A stretch of 64,000 bases of DNA from an uncultured Chlorobiaceae bacterium (GTDB lineage: Bacteria; Bacteroidota; Chlorobiia; Chlorobiales; Chlorobiaceae). This document shows positions 28,533-38,556 of this stretch, in pieces (the first letter of the stretch is position 1; each line of letters starts with the position of its first letter). A model generated the notes under the pieces. That model was not told where the DNA came from and did not search any database. It saw nothing but the letters and a program-made list of their open reading frames with translations. A program made the position numbers and the translations under genes. Where the stretch lies: the NCBI GenBank assembly GCA_903939765.1, contig CAJAIK010000115.1, positions 137,977 through 201,976 on the forward strand, in the 5' to 3' direction.

Positions 28533-30301
28533 TCAATAGACCAGTTCCCCTCCAAACTCGGTAACAAGAAAGCGAATGACCTCATTGTGTTGTGAAAGCT
28601 CCTGAAAAATAGTAAAGACCGTCTTCTCTCTGGTACAGGCATCTTTTTCTGCATCATAAGAAATACGGATCTGGAGCGGGAGGGCATAAAACGCTGAAAT
28701 TTCCTGCTGAAGTTCTGAGCGCTCCTGCTGAAGCTCCTCGTAGGAAAACTTTCGGCAACAGGCAATGTCAAGCACTCCGCCGGGAGTGCAGGCAACAAGT
28801 TCGCATGATTGCAGGTGCGTTGCCATCAGATTTTTAGGCTTTTTGGCCATATACTCAAGAAACTGGTGCCATTCAACCTTGAGCAAGGCAAGATCAGCCA
28901 AGGGCTCAGCACCTTCGTGATGCACCGTTTCGGATAAACTCTTGGGAAGCATCTGCGGCAATGCTGAGTTTGAGGCAAAACTTGAGAGTTTTTTCTGCCA
29001 CGAACCAAGATCAAACTCCCCTTTTTCAGAGGGCTTTGCGGCTGGTGCAGGTGTGGATGATTCAGAAATTGGTGCAGCAGGAACGGGTTCCTTTTTCAGA
29101 GGCTTGTCAGGTGCTTTTTTTTTTGAGCCTGCAGTTGAGGTTGCGCTTCCGCCGCAATGGCTGCCAACGGCACGGCGTGCACAATGTCAATCAATTTCAG
29201 CAGCGCAAGCTCAAAACGAAACTGGTATTCAAACTGGAACTTCAACTCTTTCTGAGTCAGCAGAAGAAAGTCAACCATCTGCATGAGGGCAGAAGGGGAG
29301 AAATTGGCCGCGTCACGCTGGTAGCGCTCACGGATTGCATCAGGTCGCTCAACCAGACGGGTGGAGGAGAGATTCTGTACTACAAGAAAATTCCTCAAAT
29401 GCTCAATCAATTTTTCAAGAAAATCCTGTTCGTCATATCCATTCCTGATCACAAACTGCGCAACGTCAAGCATTTTTGATGCACTGCGCTCCGCGACGGC
29501 ATCCGTAACCTCAAAAAGATGGTCATCATCGATATAGTTCAGCAATTCAGAGACGCCAAGGTAACTGATGCTTCCCGTATGATCGTTCTCGGCTGAAAAT
29601 GCAATAACCTGGTCAAGAATACTCTGTGCATCACGCATGGAGCCCTGCGCCTTTCGCCCGATAAGCTGCAAGGCGTCGGGGTCAACCTTGATCTGCTCAG
29701 CATCACAGATAAGCTGCAGTTGCTTCTGCATCTCTTCAAGCGGAATACGTTTGAAGTTGAAACGCTGGCAGCGGGAGGCAATGGTTGCTGGAATCTTGTG
29801 TAGTTCGGTAGTGGCAAAAATGAAAATTGCGTGGGGCGGCGGCTCCTCAAGGGTTTTCAGAAATGCGTTGAATGCGGCAATGGAGAGCATGTGTACCTCA
29901 TCAATAATATAGACGCGGTAGATTCCCTTCTGCGGCCCGTAGCGCACATTTTCACGCAAGGTGCGGATATCATCGACACTGTTGTTGGATGCGGCATCAA
30001 ACTCCGCAATATTCATGCTGGTGCCGGCATCAAAGTCCAGGCAGCTCTCGCACTCTCCGCAAGGTTCGGTCACCTGCTGGAGGTACTCGGCATCCTCCAT
30101 CATCTTCTGGCAGTTCAGCGCTTTGGCAAAAACCCTTGCTGCGGTTGTCTTGCCAACGCCGCGCAATCCCGAAAAAATATAACCATGCCCGACCCGGCCC
30201 ATGCGCAGTGAATTCTGTATGGTACGGGTAACATGTTCCTGTGCGGTAATGTCGGCAAATTTTGCCGGTCTGTACTTCCGGGCTATAACCTGATAACTCA
30301 T
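28533..30301 (-). CDS. dnaX: DNA polymerase III subunits gamma and tau (frameshifted)
   Basis: Clamp-loader ATPase. The Walker A motif GLRGVGKTTAAR includes Lys51, zinc Cys are 64, 81, 84 and 87, and DEVHML is Walker B. Reading straight through gives a 401-residue gamma form ending at 29096 just after 10 consecutive A (on the coding strand CAA AAA AAA AAG). A -1 shift there, at A AAA AAG as in E. coli dnaX, continues into a Pro/Ala linker and a C-terminal domain to 28533, giving a 589-residue tau. Both frames fit exactly (1,769 nt plus 1). The start overlaps the next gene upstream by 4 bp. Slippage could be translational or transcriptional. Confidence 0.9.
29115..29124 (-). promoter_or_regulatory. 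dnaX slippery A10 run (programmed frameshift)
   Basis: Ten A on the coding strand, containing A AAA AAG in the correct zero frame, lie six codons before the gamma stop. The -1 frame leads directly into the tau C-terminal domain. A small downstream inverted repeat (GGAAC/GTTCC) has too tight a loop to be a convincing stimulator. Confidence 0.8.
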
Positions 30302-31572
30302 TCTTGTGATTTATTAATATCCTCTAACAAGGGTGCAAGGGGTCGATCCATGCTGCTTTTAAGGCAATCCGTGACTCCCCTGTTGATCGTTTCCAAATGT
30401 ACGCTATTCGCTTCTGAAATCAGCGAACCGTTTTCATCACTCCAAAACCCGGATGGAATGATTGCATAAAGATCGTAAAGAGTCAGGACATAGAGATCAC
30501 GACTTACGGCAAGGTCACCATTTACAGTCAGATGAACCAGTTCGTTCAGCAGAAGGATATCGACAATTTTCCGTAAACCGGAAGGAGTCGGGCCGTGAAC
30601 AACCTTCAGAATTTTCTTCATGTTCATGGCATTGCCGCTCTTTTGGCCACTCCAGATATGAGCCAATACTGAAAGAATTTCGGGCATTCCACGCATGGGG
30701 TTGAAGGGCTCGGCAACCGTATCTTCAGGTTTAAGGGCTCCGAGACAAAAAACAAATTCTGCACCCGTCAGCACCACAATCCAGCCAAGATAGATCCAGA
30801 AAAAAAGCATCGGGATAACCGATAACGCACCGTAAATATGCTGAAACGTCGCAATATGAGTGATATAGAAGGCAAACCACCTCTTGGAAAGTTCGAAGAG
30901 CACGGCAGCAAGCAGCGCACCGGAAAAGGCATGAACAAACCTGACCCGACGGTTTGGAACAAGCATGTAAAGCAGAAAAAAGGCAACAATCGAGTTGATG
31001 ACTGGAAAGAGAGAAAGAAAACTGGGTTTCATTTCAAGCAAGGGTCCTGCCGTAAAGATCATATACCAGACATAGGAACTTGCGGCAAGGCTGCTTCCAA
31101 TAAGCACAGGCCCGAGAGTCAGTACCGTCCAGTAGAGGGTAAAACCCTGCAAAGCCTTGCGGGGAGCATGAACCTCCCAAATTTCATTGAGCGTATGATC
31201 GACCGTTGAGATGAGAAAGAGTGCAATGATAAAAAGAAAAACGCCACCAAGAATCGGCACACTGGAGGTCTTTCCGATAAAATCGGTCAGATAGTTATTA
31301 AGCACCATCCCTGCGCCCGGCATGAAATTCTGGACAAGAAAATCCTCAATCGAGCGTTTAAAAGGTGCAAAGACCACAAACACATTGAGAATTGAGAGGA
31401 TGATGGCAAGGATCGGCACTATCGAGAGGAGTGTCTGAAAAGCAAGAGAGCCGGCACCAAGAAAAATCCTGTCGTGAATAAAATTTTTCCAGAAAAAAGG
31501 GCCAAAAGCGCGCAGATAGTGCGCAGCTTCAGCATGGAAGGCCTGTTTCGATGTTCTCACTCTTCTTTCCAT
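30298..31572 (-). CDS. YihY/BrkB-family inner membrane protein
   Basis: 424 residues. Residues about 20-290 hold the YihY/BrkB membrane domain with about six helices: GAGSLAFQTLLSIVPILAI, ISTVDHTLNEIWEV (the family's W-containing motif), and FFWIYLGWIVVLTGAEFVF. The last ~130 residues form a soluble, winged-helix-like extension (LLNELVHLTVNGDLAV). The family was once mis-named ribonuclease BN; its true role is unknown. It overlaps dnaX by 4 bp. Confidence 0.82.
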   Translation of the reverse strand: MERRVRTSKQAFHAEAAHYLRAFGPFFWKNFIHDRIFLGAGSLAFQTLLSIVPILAIILSILNVFVVFAPFKRSIEDFLVQNFMPGAGMVLNNYLTDFIGKTSSVPILGGVFLFIIALFLISTVDHTLNEIWEVHAPRKALQGFTLYWTVLTLGPVLIGSSLAASSYVWYMIFTAGPLLEMKPSFLSLFPVINSIVAFFLLYMLVPNRRVRFVHAFSGALLAAVLFELSKRWFAFYITHIATFQHIYGALSVIPMLFFWIYLGWIVVLTGAEFVFCLGALKPEDTVAEPFNPMRGMPEILSVLAHIWSGQKSGNAMNMKKILKVVHGPTPSGLRKIVDILLLNELVHLTVNGDLAVSRDLYVLTLYDLYAIIPSGFWSDENGSLISEANSVHLETINRGVTDCLKSSMDRPLAPLLEDINKSQE

Positions 31573-31644
31573 CCTCTCTTCCTTTTGTTCTCAAACCACT
31601 CTATGCAGCAAAAGAATGTTCCGGATACCCAACTTCTTTATCCT

Positions 31645-32901
31645 TCACAGGGGTGCGCTCGCGACCGATCTTACCCTGGTCATCAGCAGCAGGCCGATCG
31701 TAAAAAACAGCAACAGAGAGGCGAGCGCCACTTTCTGGCTTCCAGCCTGCGCCGAAACAAACCCGAACACAAGAGGACCAACCACAGCCGAAGCTTTACC
31801 GAAAGTTCCGTCATAAAAACCAAAAAACTCGGCAACATGTTCCTTGGGAGTCAGTCGGGTCATCATGGATCGCGATGCGGCCTGCGATGAACCCATTGAC
31901 AAGCCGGCAAGCATTCCTGTATAGAAAAAAAGCTCCTTGCTGTCGGCAAAAATAGCCGCTATAACAACAACAAACCAGATTAAAAGGGTAATGACAATCG
32001 TTTTTTTGGGCCCGATTTTATCGGTCACAACGCCGAAAATTACCGAACCGGCAATGGCCGTCGTCTGAACCAGCATAAAAAAACCAATCAGCTCTCCGGT
32101 CGTAAAGCCAAGGCTGTTTTGGGCATAGATCGAAGAAAATGCTATAACCGTCAAGATGGCGTCATTGTAAAAAAAGTAGGCAAGAAGAAAACGGGCCAGA
32201 TCGGGATAACTCATGATATGCTGAACCGTATACTTCACCTCCCTGATGGAGTTGCTGAGTGCCGCAAACGAGATCGCCGGTCGCTCCTCTTTTTTTTCAT
32301 CCCGCAGCACAAGAAAAAGCGGAGCAGCAAAGAGTGCAAAAAACAGTGCGGCCACCAGAAAGCTCATTTGCACGTTCGGCATGTTCGAAAAAACAATCCC
32401 TTTACTGAGCAATGGCTTCACAAGCAGCAGGATGGAAAGTGCTCCAAGGTAACCCATGGCAAAACCATAGCCGGAAAGTCTGCCGACACTTTTAGCGGAA
32501 GCAAGCTCCTTGAGATAGGCGTCATAAAAAACAAGCCCACCCTCAAAGCCCATGTTAGCCAGAATAAAAAGGAGCACCGCAACCACGGCCATTCCCGGAC
32601 CCGAAAAGGAGAGCAAGGCTGTAGCAACAACCGAGGTGATGGTAAACACGAAAAGAAAGCGTTTCCGTTTGCCCGAATAATCGGCCGCAGCTCCAAGAAC
32701 CGGCGATATGAGAGCGACAAGCAGCATGGAGAGGCTGATACTCAAGCCCCACAAGGCGTCGCCCGAAGGCTCACCTTTGCAGATAACATTTTTGAAGAAA
32801 AGGGGAAAGACAAAGGTGACCATCATCACGCTGAAGGAAGTGTTGGCAAAATCAAAAAGCAGCCAGGAGAACACTTTAAATTTCTGCGTCACAATAGACA
32901 T
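31645..32901 (-). CDS. UMF1-type major facilitator protein
   Basis: 418 residues, 12 predicted membrane helices. The start WLLFDFANTSFSVMMVTFVFP, the loop GAAADYSGKRKRFLF after helix 2 and the later GVVTDKIGPKKTI match the UMF1/Atg22-like MFS subfamily. Substrates are unknown in bacteria; some relatives export amino acids or peptides. It sits between purQ and the YihY gene on the same strand. Confidence 0.8.
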   Translation of the reverse strand: MSIVTQKFKVFSWLLFDFANTSFSVMMVTFVFPLFFKNVICKGEPSGDALWGLSISLSMLLVALISPVLGAAADYSGKRKRFLFVFTITSVVATALLSFSGPGMAVVAVLLFILANMGFEGGLVFYDAYLKELASAKSVGRLSGYGFAMGYLGALSILLLVKPLLSKGIVFSNMPNVQMSFLVAALFFALFAAPLFLVLRDEKKEERPAISFAALSNSIREVKYTVQHIMSYPDLARFLLAYFFYNDAILTVIAFSSIYAQNSLGFTTGELIGFFMLVQTTAIAGSVIFGVVTDKIGPKKTIVITLLIWFVVVIAAIFADSKELFFYTGMLAGLSMGSSQAASRSMMTRLTPKEHVAEFFGFYDGTFGKASAVVGPLVFGFVSAQAGSQKVALASLLLFFTIGLLLMTRVRSVASAPL

Positions 32902-32939
32902 TCCATGTTTAACTTGTGCGTGGTTCCTGCATAGAGCGG

Positions 32940-33644
32940 TTACACTCCGGCAATATGCTGGAACAATGATTCAAAAAGCGCTCTTCCATCAAGAGAGCCA
33001 AGACTCTTTTCGCTCGCCCGTTCTGGATGAGGCATCAGACCAAGTACATTGCCCTGGCGGTTGATAATTCCGGCAATATTGTTGATTGAGCCGTTCGGAT
33101 TGGCTTCATCAGTAACCATTCCCTCTGCATCACTGTATTTGAACACAATCTGCTCGTGCTCCTCAAGGCTTTCAATAACTTCGGGCGGGGCAAAGTAGTT
33201 GCCCTGGCCATGCGCAATGGGAACGCTGAGGAGTTGATCCTGCTGGTAGCGATTCGTAAAGATGGTTGAGCAGTTCACCGTCTTGAGGGTCGTTTGGCAA
33301 CAAAGAAACTTTTTATCACGGTTCTTCGAGAGAGCGCCTTCGAGGAGTCCACTTTCGAGCAGCACCTGAAATCCATTGCAGATGCCAAGCACAGGAAAAC
33401 CTTTGCGGGCAAACTCGATAACTTCCTGCATGATAGGAGAAAAACGGGCAATGGAGCCAGCCCTGAGGTAATCGCCATAGGAAAAGCCGCCAGGCAGAAT
33501 GATTGCCTTTGCTCCCTGGATATCATGGTCATTATGCCAGAGCATGACCGGTTTAATACCGCTGAACGAACCAACGGCATACTCCGTATCATGATCACAG
33601 TTTGAACCCGGAAAGACAACGACCCCTACAGTTACATCAGCCAT
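32940..33644 (-). CDS. purQ: phosphoribosylformylglycinamidine synthase subunit PurQ
   Basis: 234 residues, class I glutamine amidotransferase. The nucleophile Cys is in [11 protein letters not shown] (about residues 87-97); the His/Glu pair is in [10 protein letters not shown] near the end. The start has [11 protein letters not shown] as usual for PurQ. It supplies ammonia to PurL in step 4 of purine synthesis. PurS is 13 bp upstream on the same strand; the large PurL subunit is not in this window. Confidence 0.94.
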   Translation of the reverse strand: MADVTVGVVVFPGSNCDHDTEYAVGSFSGIKPVMLWHNDHDIQGAKAIILPGGFSYGDYLRAGSIARFSPIMQEVIEFARKGFPVLGICNGFQVLLESGLLEGALSKNRDKKFLCCQTTLKTVNCSTIFTNRYQQDQLLSVPIAHGQGNYFAPPEVIESLEEHEQIVFKYSDAEGMVTDEANPNGSINNIAGIINRQGNVLGLMPHPERASEKSLGSLDGRALFESLFQHIAGV

Positions 33645-33657
33645 AATTGAATACTAT

Positions 33658-33912
33658 TTAATTGACTTGTTCCAGCTCAAAGGAGTAATTCTCCATGACC
33701 GGATTCGATAAGAGTTTCTGACAGATCTCGTTGCAGATGCGTTCAGCCTCCTGCAACTTCTCTTCGTTAATGATCACCTCGATATATTTGCCGATTCTGG
33801 CTGATTCTACGGTATGGTAACCGAGGTTTTTCAAGGCGTGCTCGACCGCCTTGCCTTGAACATCAAGAATGGACTGGCGCAGGGTCACCTTTATTTTTGC
33901 AGTATAGGGCAT
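33658..33912 (-). CDS. purS: phosphoribosylformylglycinamidine synthase subunit PurS
   Basis: 84 residues: MPYTAKIKVTLRQSILDVQG, then VEHALKNLGYHTVESARIGK and IEVIINEE, the complete PurS ferredoxin-like fold. PurS links PurQ and PurL in the three-part enzyme. The track ORF to 34224 reads through upstream sequence; the start at 33912 (or MIM at 33918) matches the family. It lies 13 bp before purQ. Confidence 0.92.
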   Translation of the reverse strand: MPYTAKIKVTLRQSILDVQGKAVEHALKNLGYHTVESARIGKYIEVIINEEKLQEAERICNEICQKLLSNPVMENYSFELEQVN

Positions 33913-33940
33913 TATCATGCGTATGGTTGAATGAAAAAAA

Positions 33941-34744
33941 TCAGGTCTGCCACTGGCGACGCCACAACAGAGTAAGTGAACGTGCAATACCGAGCAGAAT
34001 ATACAACAACATGGCAAGAAAAAAAGCTTTCGAGTGAAAGAGAAGCACACAGAACATAGCACCGATATAGAGTGCCATTTGCAGAGGCTTACGCCGGAAA
34101 GAGTCAACGGTAGGCTTGGGCAAAGCATCATAATTAACCTTGCTGACCATGAGCAGGGCAAGTACCGTGGAGAGCCCGGCCAGAAACATCTGCATGGATA
34201 AAAAAGGAAAGATTGGATCAGCACTCATCCAGAGCACAAACCCGGCAACCGTCAACGCCTGTGCCGGTGTAGGAAGACCCGAAAACGACTCCTTGTCGTA
34301 GCCAATCATACTGATATTGAATCGGGCGAGCCTGAGGCCACTGCCGATCATAAGCAGAGAGCTGACACAGATACCGGTAATGCCCGGCAGCCCTTCAAGA
34401 CCAAACTTGTAGACCAGATATGCCGGAGCGGCTCCGAAAGAGACAAGATCAGAGAGGGAGTCAAGCTCAACACCAAAGTCAGAGGTCCCGTTGGTGATTC
34501 TGGCCACAAAACCGTCAATGGTGTCAAAAAATGACGCAAGAATGATAAACCAGCACGCGGCAACAAAACTCCCCTCTCCTGACATCACAATGGCAATATA
34601 GCCGCACACCATGTTCATGACGGTAAAAACCGAAGGGACAAACGAGCGCGATACAGAGGGAAAAAATGGTGAACGCTCTTTTGAACTGTTTTTCAGAAAA
34701 GGGGGGTAGCGCTTCTGAGCCCTTTGTTTGCCACTATCACTCAT
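33941..34744 (-). CDS. pssA: CDP-diacylglycerol-serine O-phosphatidyltransferase
   Basis: 267 residues with about 6-8 membrane helices. The CDP-alcohol transferase motif is DGFVARITNGTSDFGVELDS plus LSD, giving D-G-x2-A-R-x8-G-x3-D-x3-D. Together with VFTVMNMVCGYIAI and GLRLARFN it matches bacterial PssA of the integral-membrane type. It makes phosphatidylserine, the precursor of phosphatidylethanolamine. It precedes purS on the same strand with a 28-bp gap. Confidence 0.9.
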   Translation of the reverse strand: MSDSGKQRAQKRYPPFLKNSSKERSPFFPSVSRSFVPSVFTVMNMVCGYIAIVMSGEGSFVAACWFIILASFFDTIDGFVARITNGTSDFGVELDSLSDLVSFGAAPAYLVYKFGLEGLPGITGICVSSLLMIGSGLRLARFNISMIGYDKESFSGLPTPAQALTVAGFVLWMSADPIFPFLSMQMFLAGLSTVLALLMVSKVNYDALPKPTVDSFRRKPLQMALYIGAMFCVLLFHSKAFFLAMLLYILLGIARSLTLLWRRQWQT

Positions 34745-35001
34745 ATACAGGAAAATCCATCATCGGGGAAAAAATTTCATAAGAGGCAAAAAACGCCTCG
34801 ACGGAGAGTGAGTTTTCGAGCCACTCTTCATACCGAATATCAAGGTAATGAATTTTATACTCTTTTTGGAATTCTGCATACCTCGGGCCCGGGAGGAGCC
34901 GCTGAATTTTGGTATTATTGCCGGGAATGGTTCTTGTTACTACAATTGTTACATTCTGGATTTTTTATTGGGGGTGGATATCGGAAATATGGGGGGAATG
35001 T

Positions 35002-35020
35002 GGGCGGGACTACCCCGCCC
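35002..35020. terminator. GC-rich hairpin downstream of panB
   Basis: A perfect 7-bp stem GGGCGGG/CCCGCCC with a 5-nt loop lies 7 bp past the panB stop. It probably ends the panB unit; it has no U-tract. Confidence 0.5.
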
Positions 35021-35026
35021 CTGCGG

Positions 35027-35860
35027 TTAATAACTTTCGTCGGTGGATGGGAAACTGGTTTGGCGGACATCCTCGACGTACTGGCGTACGGCTCCCTCAA
35101 TAACGGTATTCAAATCGGCATACTGACGCACAAAACGGGGATGAAACTCCCGGTTGAGGCCAAGAATGTCGTTGATGACGAGCACCTGGCCGTCACAGGC
35201 AACTCCGGCGCCAATACCGATGGTGGGAATCGTCAGTGAGCGGGTTGCTTCGGCGGCAAGCGCTGAAGGTATTTTTTCGAGTACGATGGCAAATGCACCC
35301 GACTCCTCAAGGATTCTTGCATCTTCAAGCAGTTGTTCGGCCTCTCTCTCCTCCTGTGCCCTCACCCGGTAACTCCCGTACTTGTAAATCGACTGCGGCA
35401 TCAGACCGAGATGGCCCATGACGGGAATCCCGACGTCGGTTATCCGCTTGACGGTATCGGCAATGATCATGCCTCCCTCCAGCTTGAGCGCATCACATCC
35501 ATGCTCCTTCATGATCTTTCCTGCATTGCGCAAAGCCTCATCACCTGAAATCTGATAGCTCATGAACGGCATATCAACGACCACCATTGCCCGGCCGCTT
35601 TCGTCGTGCACACCTTTTACAACGGCCTTGGCATGATAAATCATCTCTTCTATCGTGATCGGCAAGGTTGTACTGTGACCGGAAAAGACGTTGCTTGCTG
35701 AGTCGCCAACAAGAATGACATCAAGACCTGCCCGGTCAAGAATTCTCGCCATGGTATAATCATAGGCGGTCAGCATCGAGATCTTCTCGCCGTTCTGCTT
35801 CATATCGAGCAATCTTCGTGTGGTAACATGACCCGATTTCTGCTGGGAACTTCTGTTCAT
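35027..35860 (-). CDS. panB: 3-methyl-2-oxobutanoate hydroxymethyltransferase
   Basis: 277 residues. The start [20 protein letters not shown] contains the usual PanB motif; metal and substrate residues lie in [22 protein letters not shown] and GHLGLMPQS. It adds a hydroxymethyl group to alpha-ketoisovalerate in pantothenate synthesis. A lipoyl-transfer gene lies 12 bp upstream on the same strand, so cofactor genes are grouped. CoaE, at the other end of CoA synthesis, is elsewhere in this window. Confidence 0.94.
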   Translation of the reverse strand: MNRSSQQKSGHVTTRRLLDMKQNGEKISMLTAYDYTMARILDRAGLDVILVGDSASNVFSGHSTTLPITIEEMIYHAKAVVKGVHDESGRAMVVVDMPFMSYQISGDEALRNAGKIMKEHGCDALKLEGGMIIADTVKRITDVGIPVMGHLGLMPQSIYKYGSYRVRAQEEREAEQLLEDARILEESGAFAIVLEKIPSALAAEATRSLTIPTIGIGAGVACDGQVLVINDILGLNREFHPRFVRQYADLNTVIEGAVRQYVEDVRQTSFPSTDESY

Positions 35861-35872
35861 AATGGCTGTTAC

Positions 35873-36685
35873 TTAATGGATTGAGTGTTCGTGATGTTCC
35901 AGAATATCCTGCATATTGCAAATATAAAGTTCCTCGGTTTCGACGCCATGCAGTTTTTTTACGGCAGAGTGCATCAGCATACTCAGTTGAGCATAGTCGG
36001 GAATGTAGCCGAGAATCTCCTGAAGAGAGGTGGTTTTTCGCTCCATCTCACTCGTTATCTCCTCGAAAGCATCTCCTTCGGAATGGGTCATAAGGGAGCA
36101 AAGCTCTTTGTGCCGCGACGACAGAGGAAGCGACCCATGCTGCAAAAGAACGTTACGGCTCTTTCGCTGTGCTGATCCAACGAGTTTCCGCCCTTCAACC
36201 TGAAGCTCATAACGGGCTGATGCGGTAAAGCAACTGACCGCTCTGGACGCTGCCCCCTGATGCTGCGGAAGAGTTGAACGGCAAAAGAGCGCATGAATGC
36301 CAAGGCTTTCAAGAGCAAGCTGGATAACTTCATGCACCATGCGGTACAGCTCGGAATTCTGTACCAGTGACTCTGCAAAAAAACTGTAGGTGAATTCCTC
36401 TGCATGAAATACTGCCCTGCCGCCAGTAGGCCTTCGGACAACATCAATACCCTCCGAGCGGCATTTAAGCAGGTCAATACCCGAAACATCCTGATTATAC
36501 CCTACCGTAACGGCATAAGGCTGCCAGCCATAAAATCGCCAGAGACAACAGTCACGGCCATACCGCTGCTGAAACCGTCCATCCAGAAAGGCGGCCATCA
36601 ACTGCCGGTCAATAGCCATATTCTCCTCACCGCTATTAAACCCTGAGTCAAGACAATAAACCTTATGAAAAAAAGTATTCACCAT
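35873..36685 (-). CDS. lipM: octanoyltransferase, LipM-type
   Basis: 270 residues from ATG 36685, which has GGGAGAGG 5 bases upstream; the longer track start (36724) is not supported. Motifs: [20 protein letters not shown], then [25 protein letters not shown]. The Cys in SCF aligns with the acyl-accepting Cys of LipM octanoyltransferases, whereas LplA ligases lack it. It therefore probably moves octanoyl from acyl carrier protein to GcvH or E2 domains. It is coupled with panB. Confidence 0.78.
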   Translation of the reverse strand: MVNTFFHKVYCLDSGFNSGEENMAIDRQLMAAFLDGRFQQRYGRDCCLWRFYGWQPYAVTVGYNQDVSGIDLLKCRSEGIDVVRRPTGGRAVFHAEEFTYSFFAESLVQNSELYRMVHEVIQLALESLGIHALFCRSTLPQHQGAASRAVSCFTASARYELQVEGRKLVGSAQRKSRNVLLQHGSLPLSSRHKELCSLMTHSEGDAFEEITSEMERKTTSLQEILGYIPDYAQLSMLMHSAVKKLHGVETEELYICNMQDILEHHEHSIH

Positions 36686-36848
36686 TATAACCTCTCCCGG
36701 GTACACTACAAGCCGCCGCAACACAAGTGCAATTGCAAATTCGGAGCAAGATAATAATTATTTTTACCCAGTACATTGTTTGTCTCCTGTGAGACGGGTA
36801 TTTTGCGGAAAAGTGCCATTAGCCTTACCAATCGTCATTACCATACTC

Positions 36849-37931
36849 ATGCCACGTATAACTGTTGCTCTCATTTTTGGAGGCAGGTCAAGCGAACACG
36901 AAATATCGATCATTTCGGCAAAATCAATAGCAGCAAATATCAGCTCCGAACGCTACAAGGTTATTCCCTTCTATATCACGCATGAGGGGCATTGGCTCTG
37001 TGACGGAATTGCACAGGATATTCTGAACCTTGACCTCTCAGCTCTCCTGAGAAACTCTTCACTCGAAGCAACGGCCTCAACCCTCCGGGAGATGGTAAAA
37101 GAGGGCGCCCAGAAGCCTTTTGACTTTGATTTCAAGAGTGTGGGCATTGAGGTCGCATTCCTCACGCTTCATGGAACTTATGGTGAGGATGGCCGCATCC
37201 AGGGTTTTCTGGATACCTGCGGCATCCCTTATACCGGGTGCGGCGTTCTGGCCTCGGCACTGACGATGGACAAGGCGCTCACCAAACTTTGCGTTGCCGA
37301 TGCGGGTCTTGCTGTCGCACCATCCATAACACTCTTCAGCGCCGATTACCATGCCGACCCTGAGAGCATGCACTCCTTGATTGAGCAGCAGTTTGCATAT
37401 CCATTTTTTGTCAAACCGGCAAATCTCGGATCTTCAATTGGTATCTCAAAAGTGCATCAGCGTGCCGAACTCCCTTCAGCCCTCGAAAGCGCCTGCTCGC
37501 TCGACGCAAAGGTGCTGATTGAAAAAGCAATCAGTGGCAGGGAGATTGAGGTCGCTGTGCTTGGTAATGAGCAACCGGAAGTTTCAGTCTGCGGCGAAAT
37601 CGAACCTGGCAGCGATTTTTATGACTATGAAGACAAATACATTCACAACAGCGCCAAACTCTTTATTCCGGCACGCATTCCCGGCAACATGCAGGAAGAG
37701 GTGCGCAGTGCTGCGCTCAAGGCATACAAGGCACTCGGATGCCGGGGTATGTCGAGAATAGATTTTTTTGTTGACGAAAACACAGGAAGCATTATCCTGA
37801 ACGAGGTCAATACCATTCCCGGCTTTACCGACATCAGCATGTATCCGCGTCTCATGAATGCAAGCGGCATACCTTTTCCGGAACTTGCTGAACGCCTGCT
37901 GCAGTTCGCACTGCAAACCGTACGACCATGA
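36849..37931 (+). CDS. ddl: D-alanine-D-alanine ligase
   Basis: 360 residues from ATG 36849 ([20 protein letters not shown]), which is the family N-terminus; the track start at 36780 adds 23 residues. ATP-grasp motifs: [17 protein letters not shown], the [10 protein letters not shown] region and FLNE-like [13 protein letters not shown]. It joins two D-alanines for peptidoglycan. Its last 4 bases overlap the downstream TPR gene. Confidence 0.93.
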   Translation: MPRITVALIFGGRSSEHEISIISAKSIAANISSERYKVIPFYITHEGHWLCDGIAQDILNLDLSALLRNSSLEATASTLREMVKEGAQKPFDFDFKSVGIEVAFLTLHGTYGEDGRIQGFLDTCGIPYTGCGVLASALTMDKALTKLCVADAGLAVAPSITLFSADYHADPESMHSLIEQQFAYPFFVKPANLGSSIGISKVHQRAELPSALESACSLDAKVLIEKAISGREIEVAVLGNEQPEVSVCGEIEPGSDFYDYEDKYIHNSAKLFIPARIPGNMQEEVRSAALKAYKALGCRGMSRIDFFVDENTGSIILNEVNTIPGFTDISMYPRLMNASGIPFPELAERLLQFALQTVRP

Positions 37932-38503
37932 TCAGTGAACCATACCTTTTTTTTGCAGAAGTTTCGCTTGACCTGTCAAGAGGAAGATTTCAGTCCGGCA
38001 TTGACAAACTCGATCCATGCTCCGAGCAGTTTGCGGACTCCTATCTTTTTCACCTGCTCTATGCAAAAGCTCTCAAAGGGCTCCGGCAGAACACTCTTGC
38101 CGGAGAATATTTTCGAAAATGCTGCGCCATAGCTCCCGCAAATCAGGTCGCATGGCAAGAGCTTATTGTGCTTCAAGCTTCGACAGACATCGAGGAGGTG
38201 ATCAATCCCTCTCCTGTATTCGACCCCGTCACCGATGAACTTGAACAACTGACTGCGGCACTTATGAAATTTGAACCGACAAAAACAACAGAAAACGCTG
38301 ATCCAACTTCAATTCTTGAGCAAAAAATGCCTTTTTCGGATGATATAATAATCGCGGTACCCACTGAAAGCCTTGCCAACCTCTTCACGGCGCAGGGTGC
38401 CTACAAAAAAGCGATACAAATTTACACCCATCTTATTCAGTTGAAACCGCAAAACGCTGAACTTTACCAGCAGGAAATCGATTCGCTTCTTGAACAGCTC
38501 TAA
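37928..38503 (+). CDS. TPR-like protein downstream of ddl
   Basis: 191 residues. An N-terminal TPR-like pair ([20 protein letters not shown]) and a C-terminal TPR ([20 protein letters not shown]) flank an acidic middle (about 90-130). No signal peptide, so cytoplasmic. It starts on the ddl stop (4-bp overlap), so it may act with cell-wall synthesis; function unknown. Confidence 0.7.
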   Translation: MISEPYLFFAEVSLDLSRGRFQSGIDKLDPCSEQFADSYLFHLLYAKALKGLRQNTLAGEYFRKCCAIAPANQVAWQELIVLQASTDIEEVINPSPVFDPVTDELEQLTAALMKFEPTKTTENADPTSILEQKMPFSDDIIIAVPTESLANLFTAQGAYKKAIQIYTHLIQLKPQNAELYQQEIDSLLEQL

Positions 38504-38556
38504 GAACAAAACTGAAAACGGAAACCGTAAATGAAACGATTTCACCGAAATATCTA

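Noticed and set aside
28533-28961. The 142-residue ORF as a separate gene
   Set aside because: It is the tau-specific C-terminus of dnaX reached by a -1 frameshift, not an independent gene.
32119-32934. 271-residue plus-strand ORF
   Set aside because: Antisense of the UMF1-type MFS gene, rich in Lys, His and Arg as expected for the complement of a membrane-protein gene.
33913-34224. N-terminal extension of the purS ORF
   Set aside because: It is antisense-free but lies within pssA in another frame; PurS is about 84 residues in its family.
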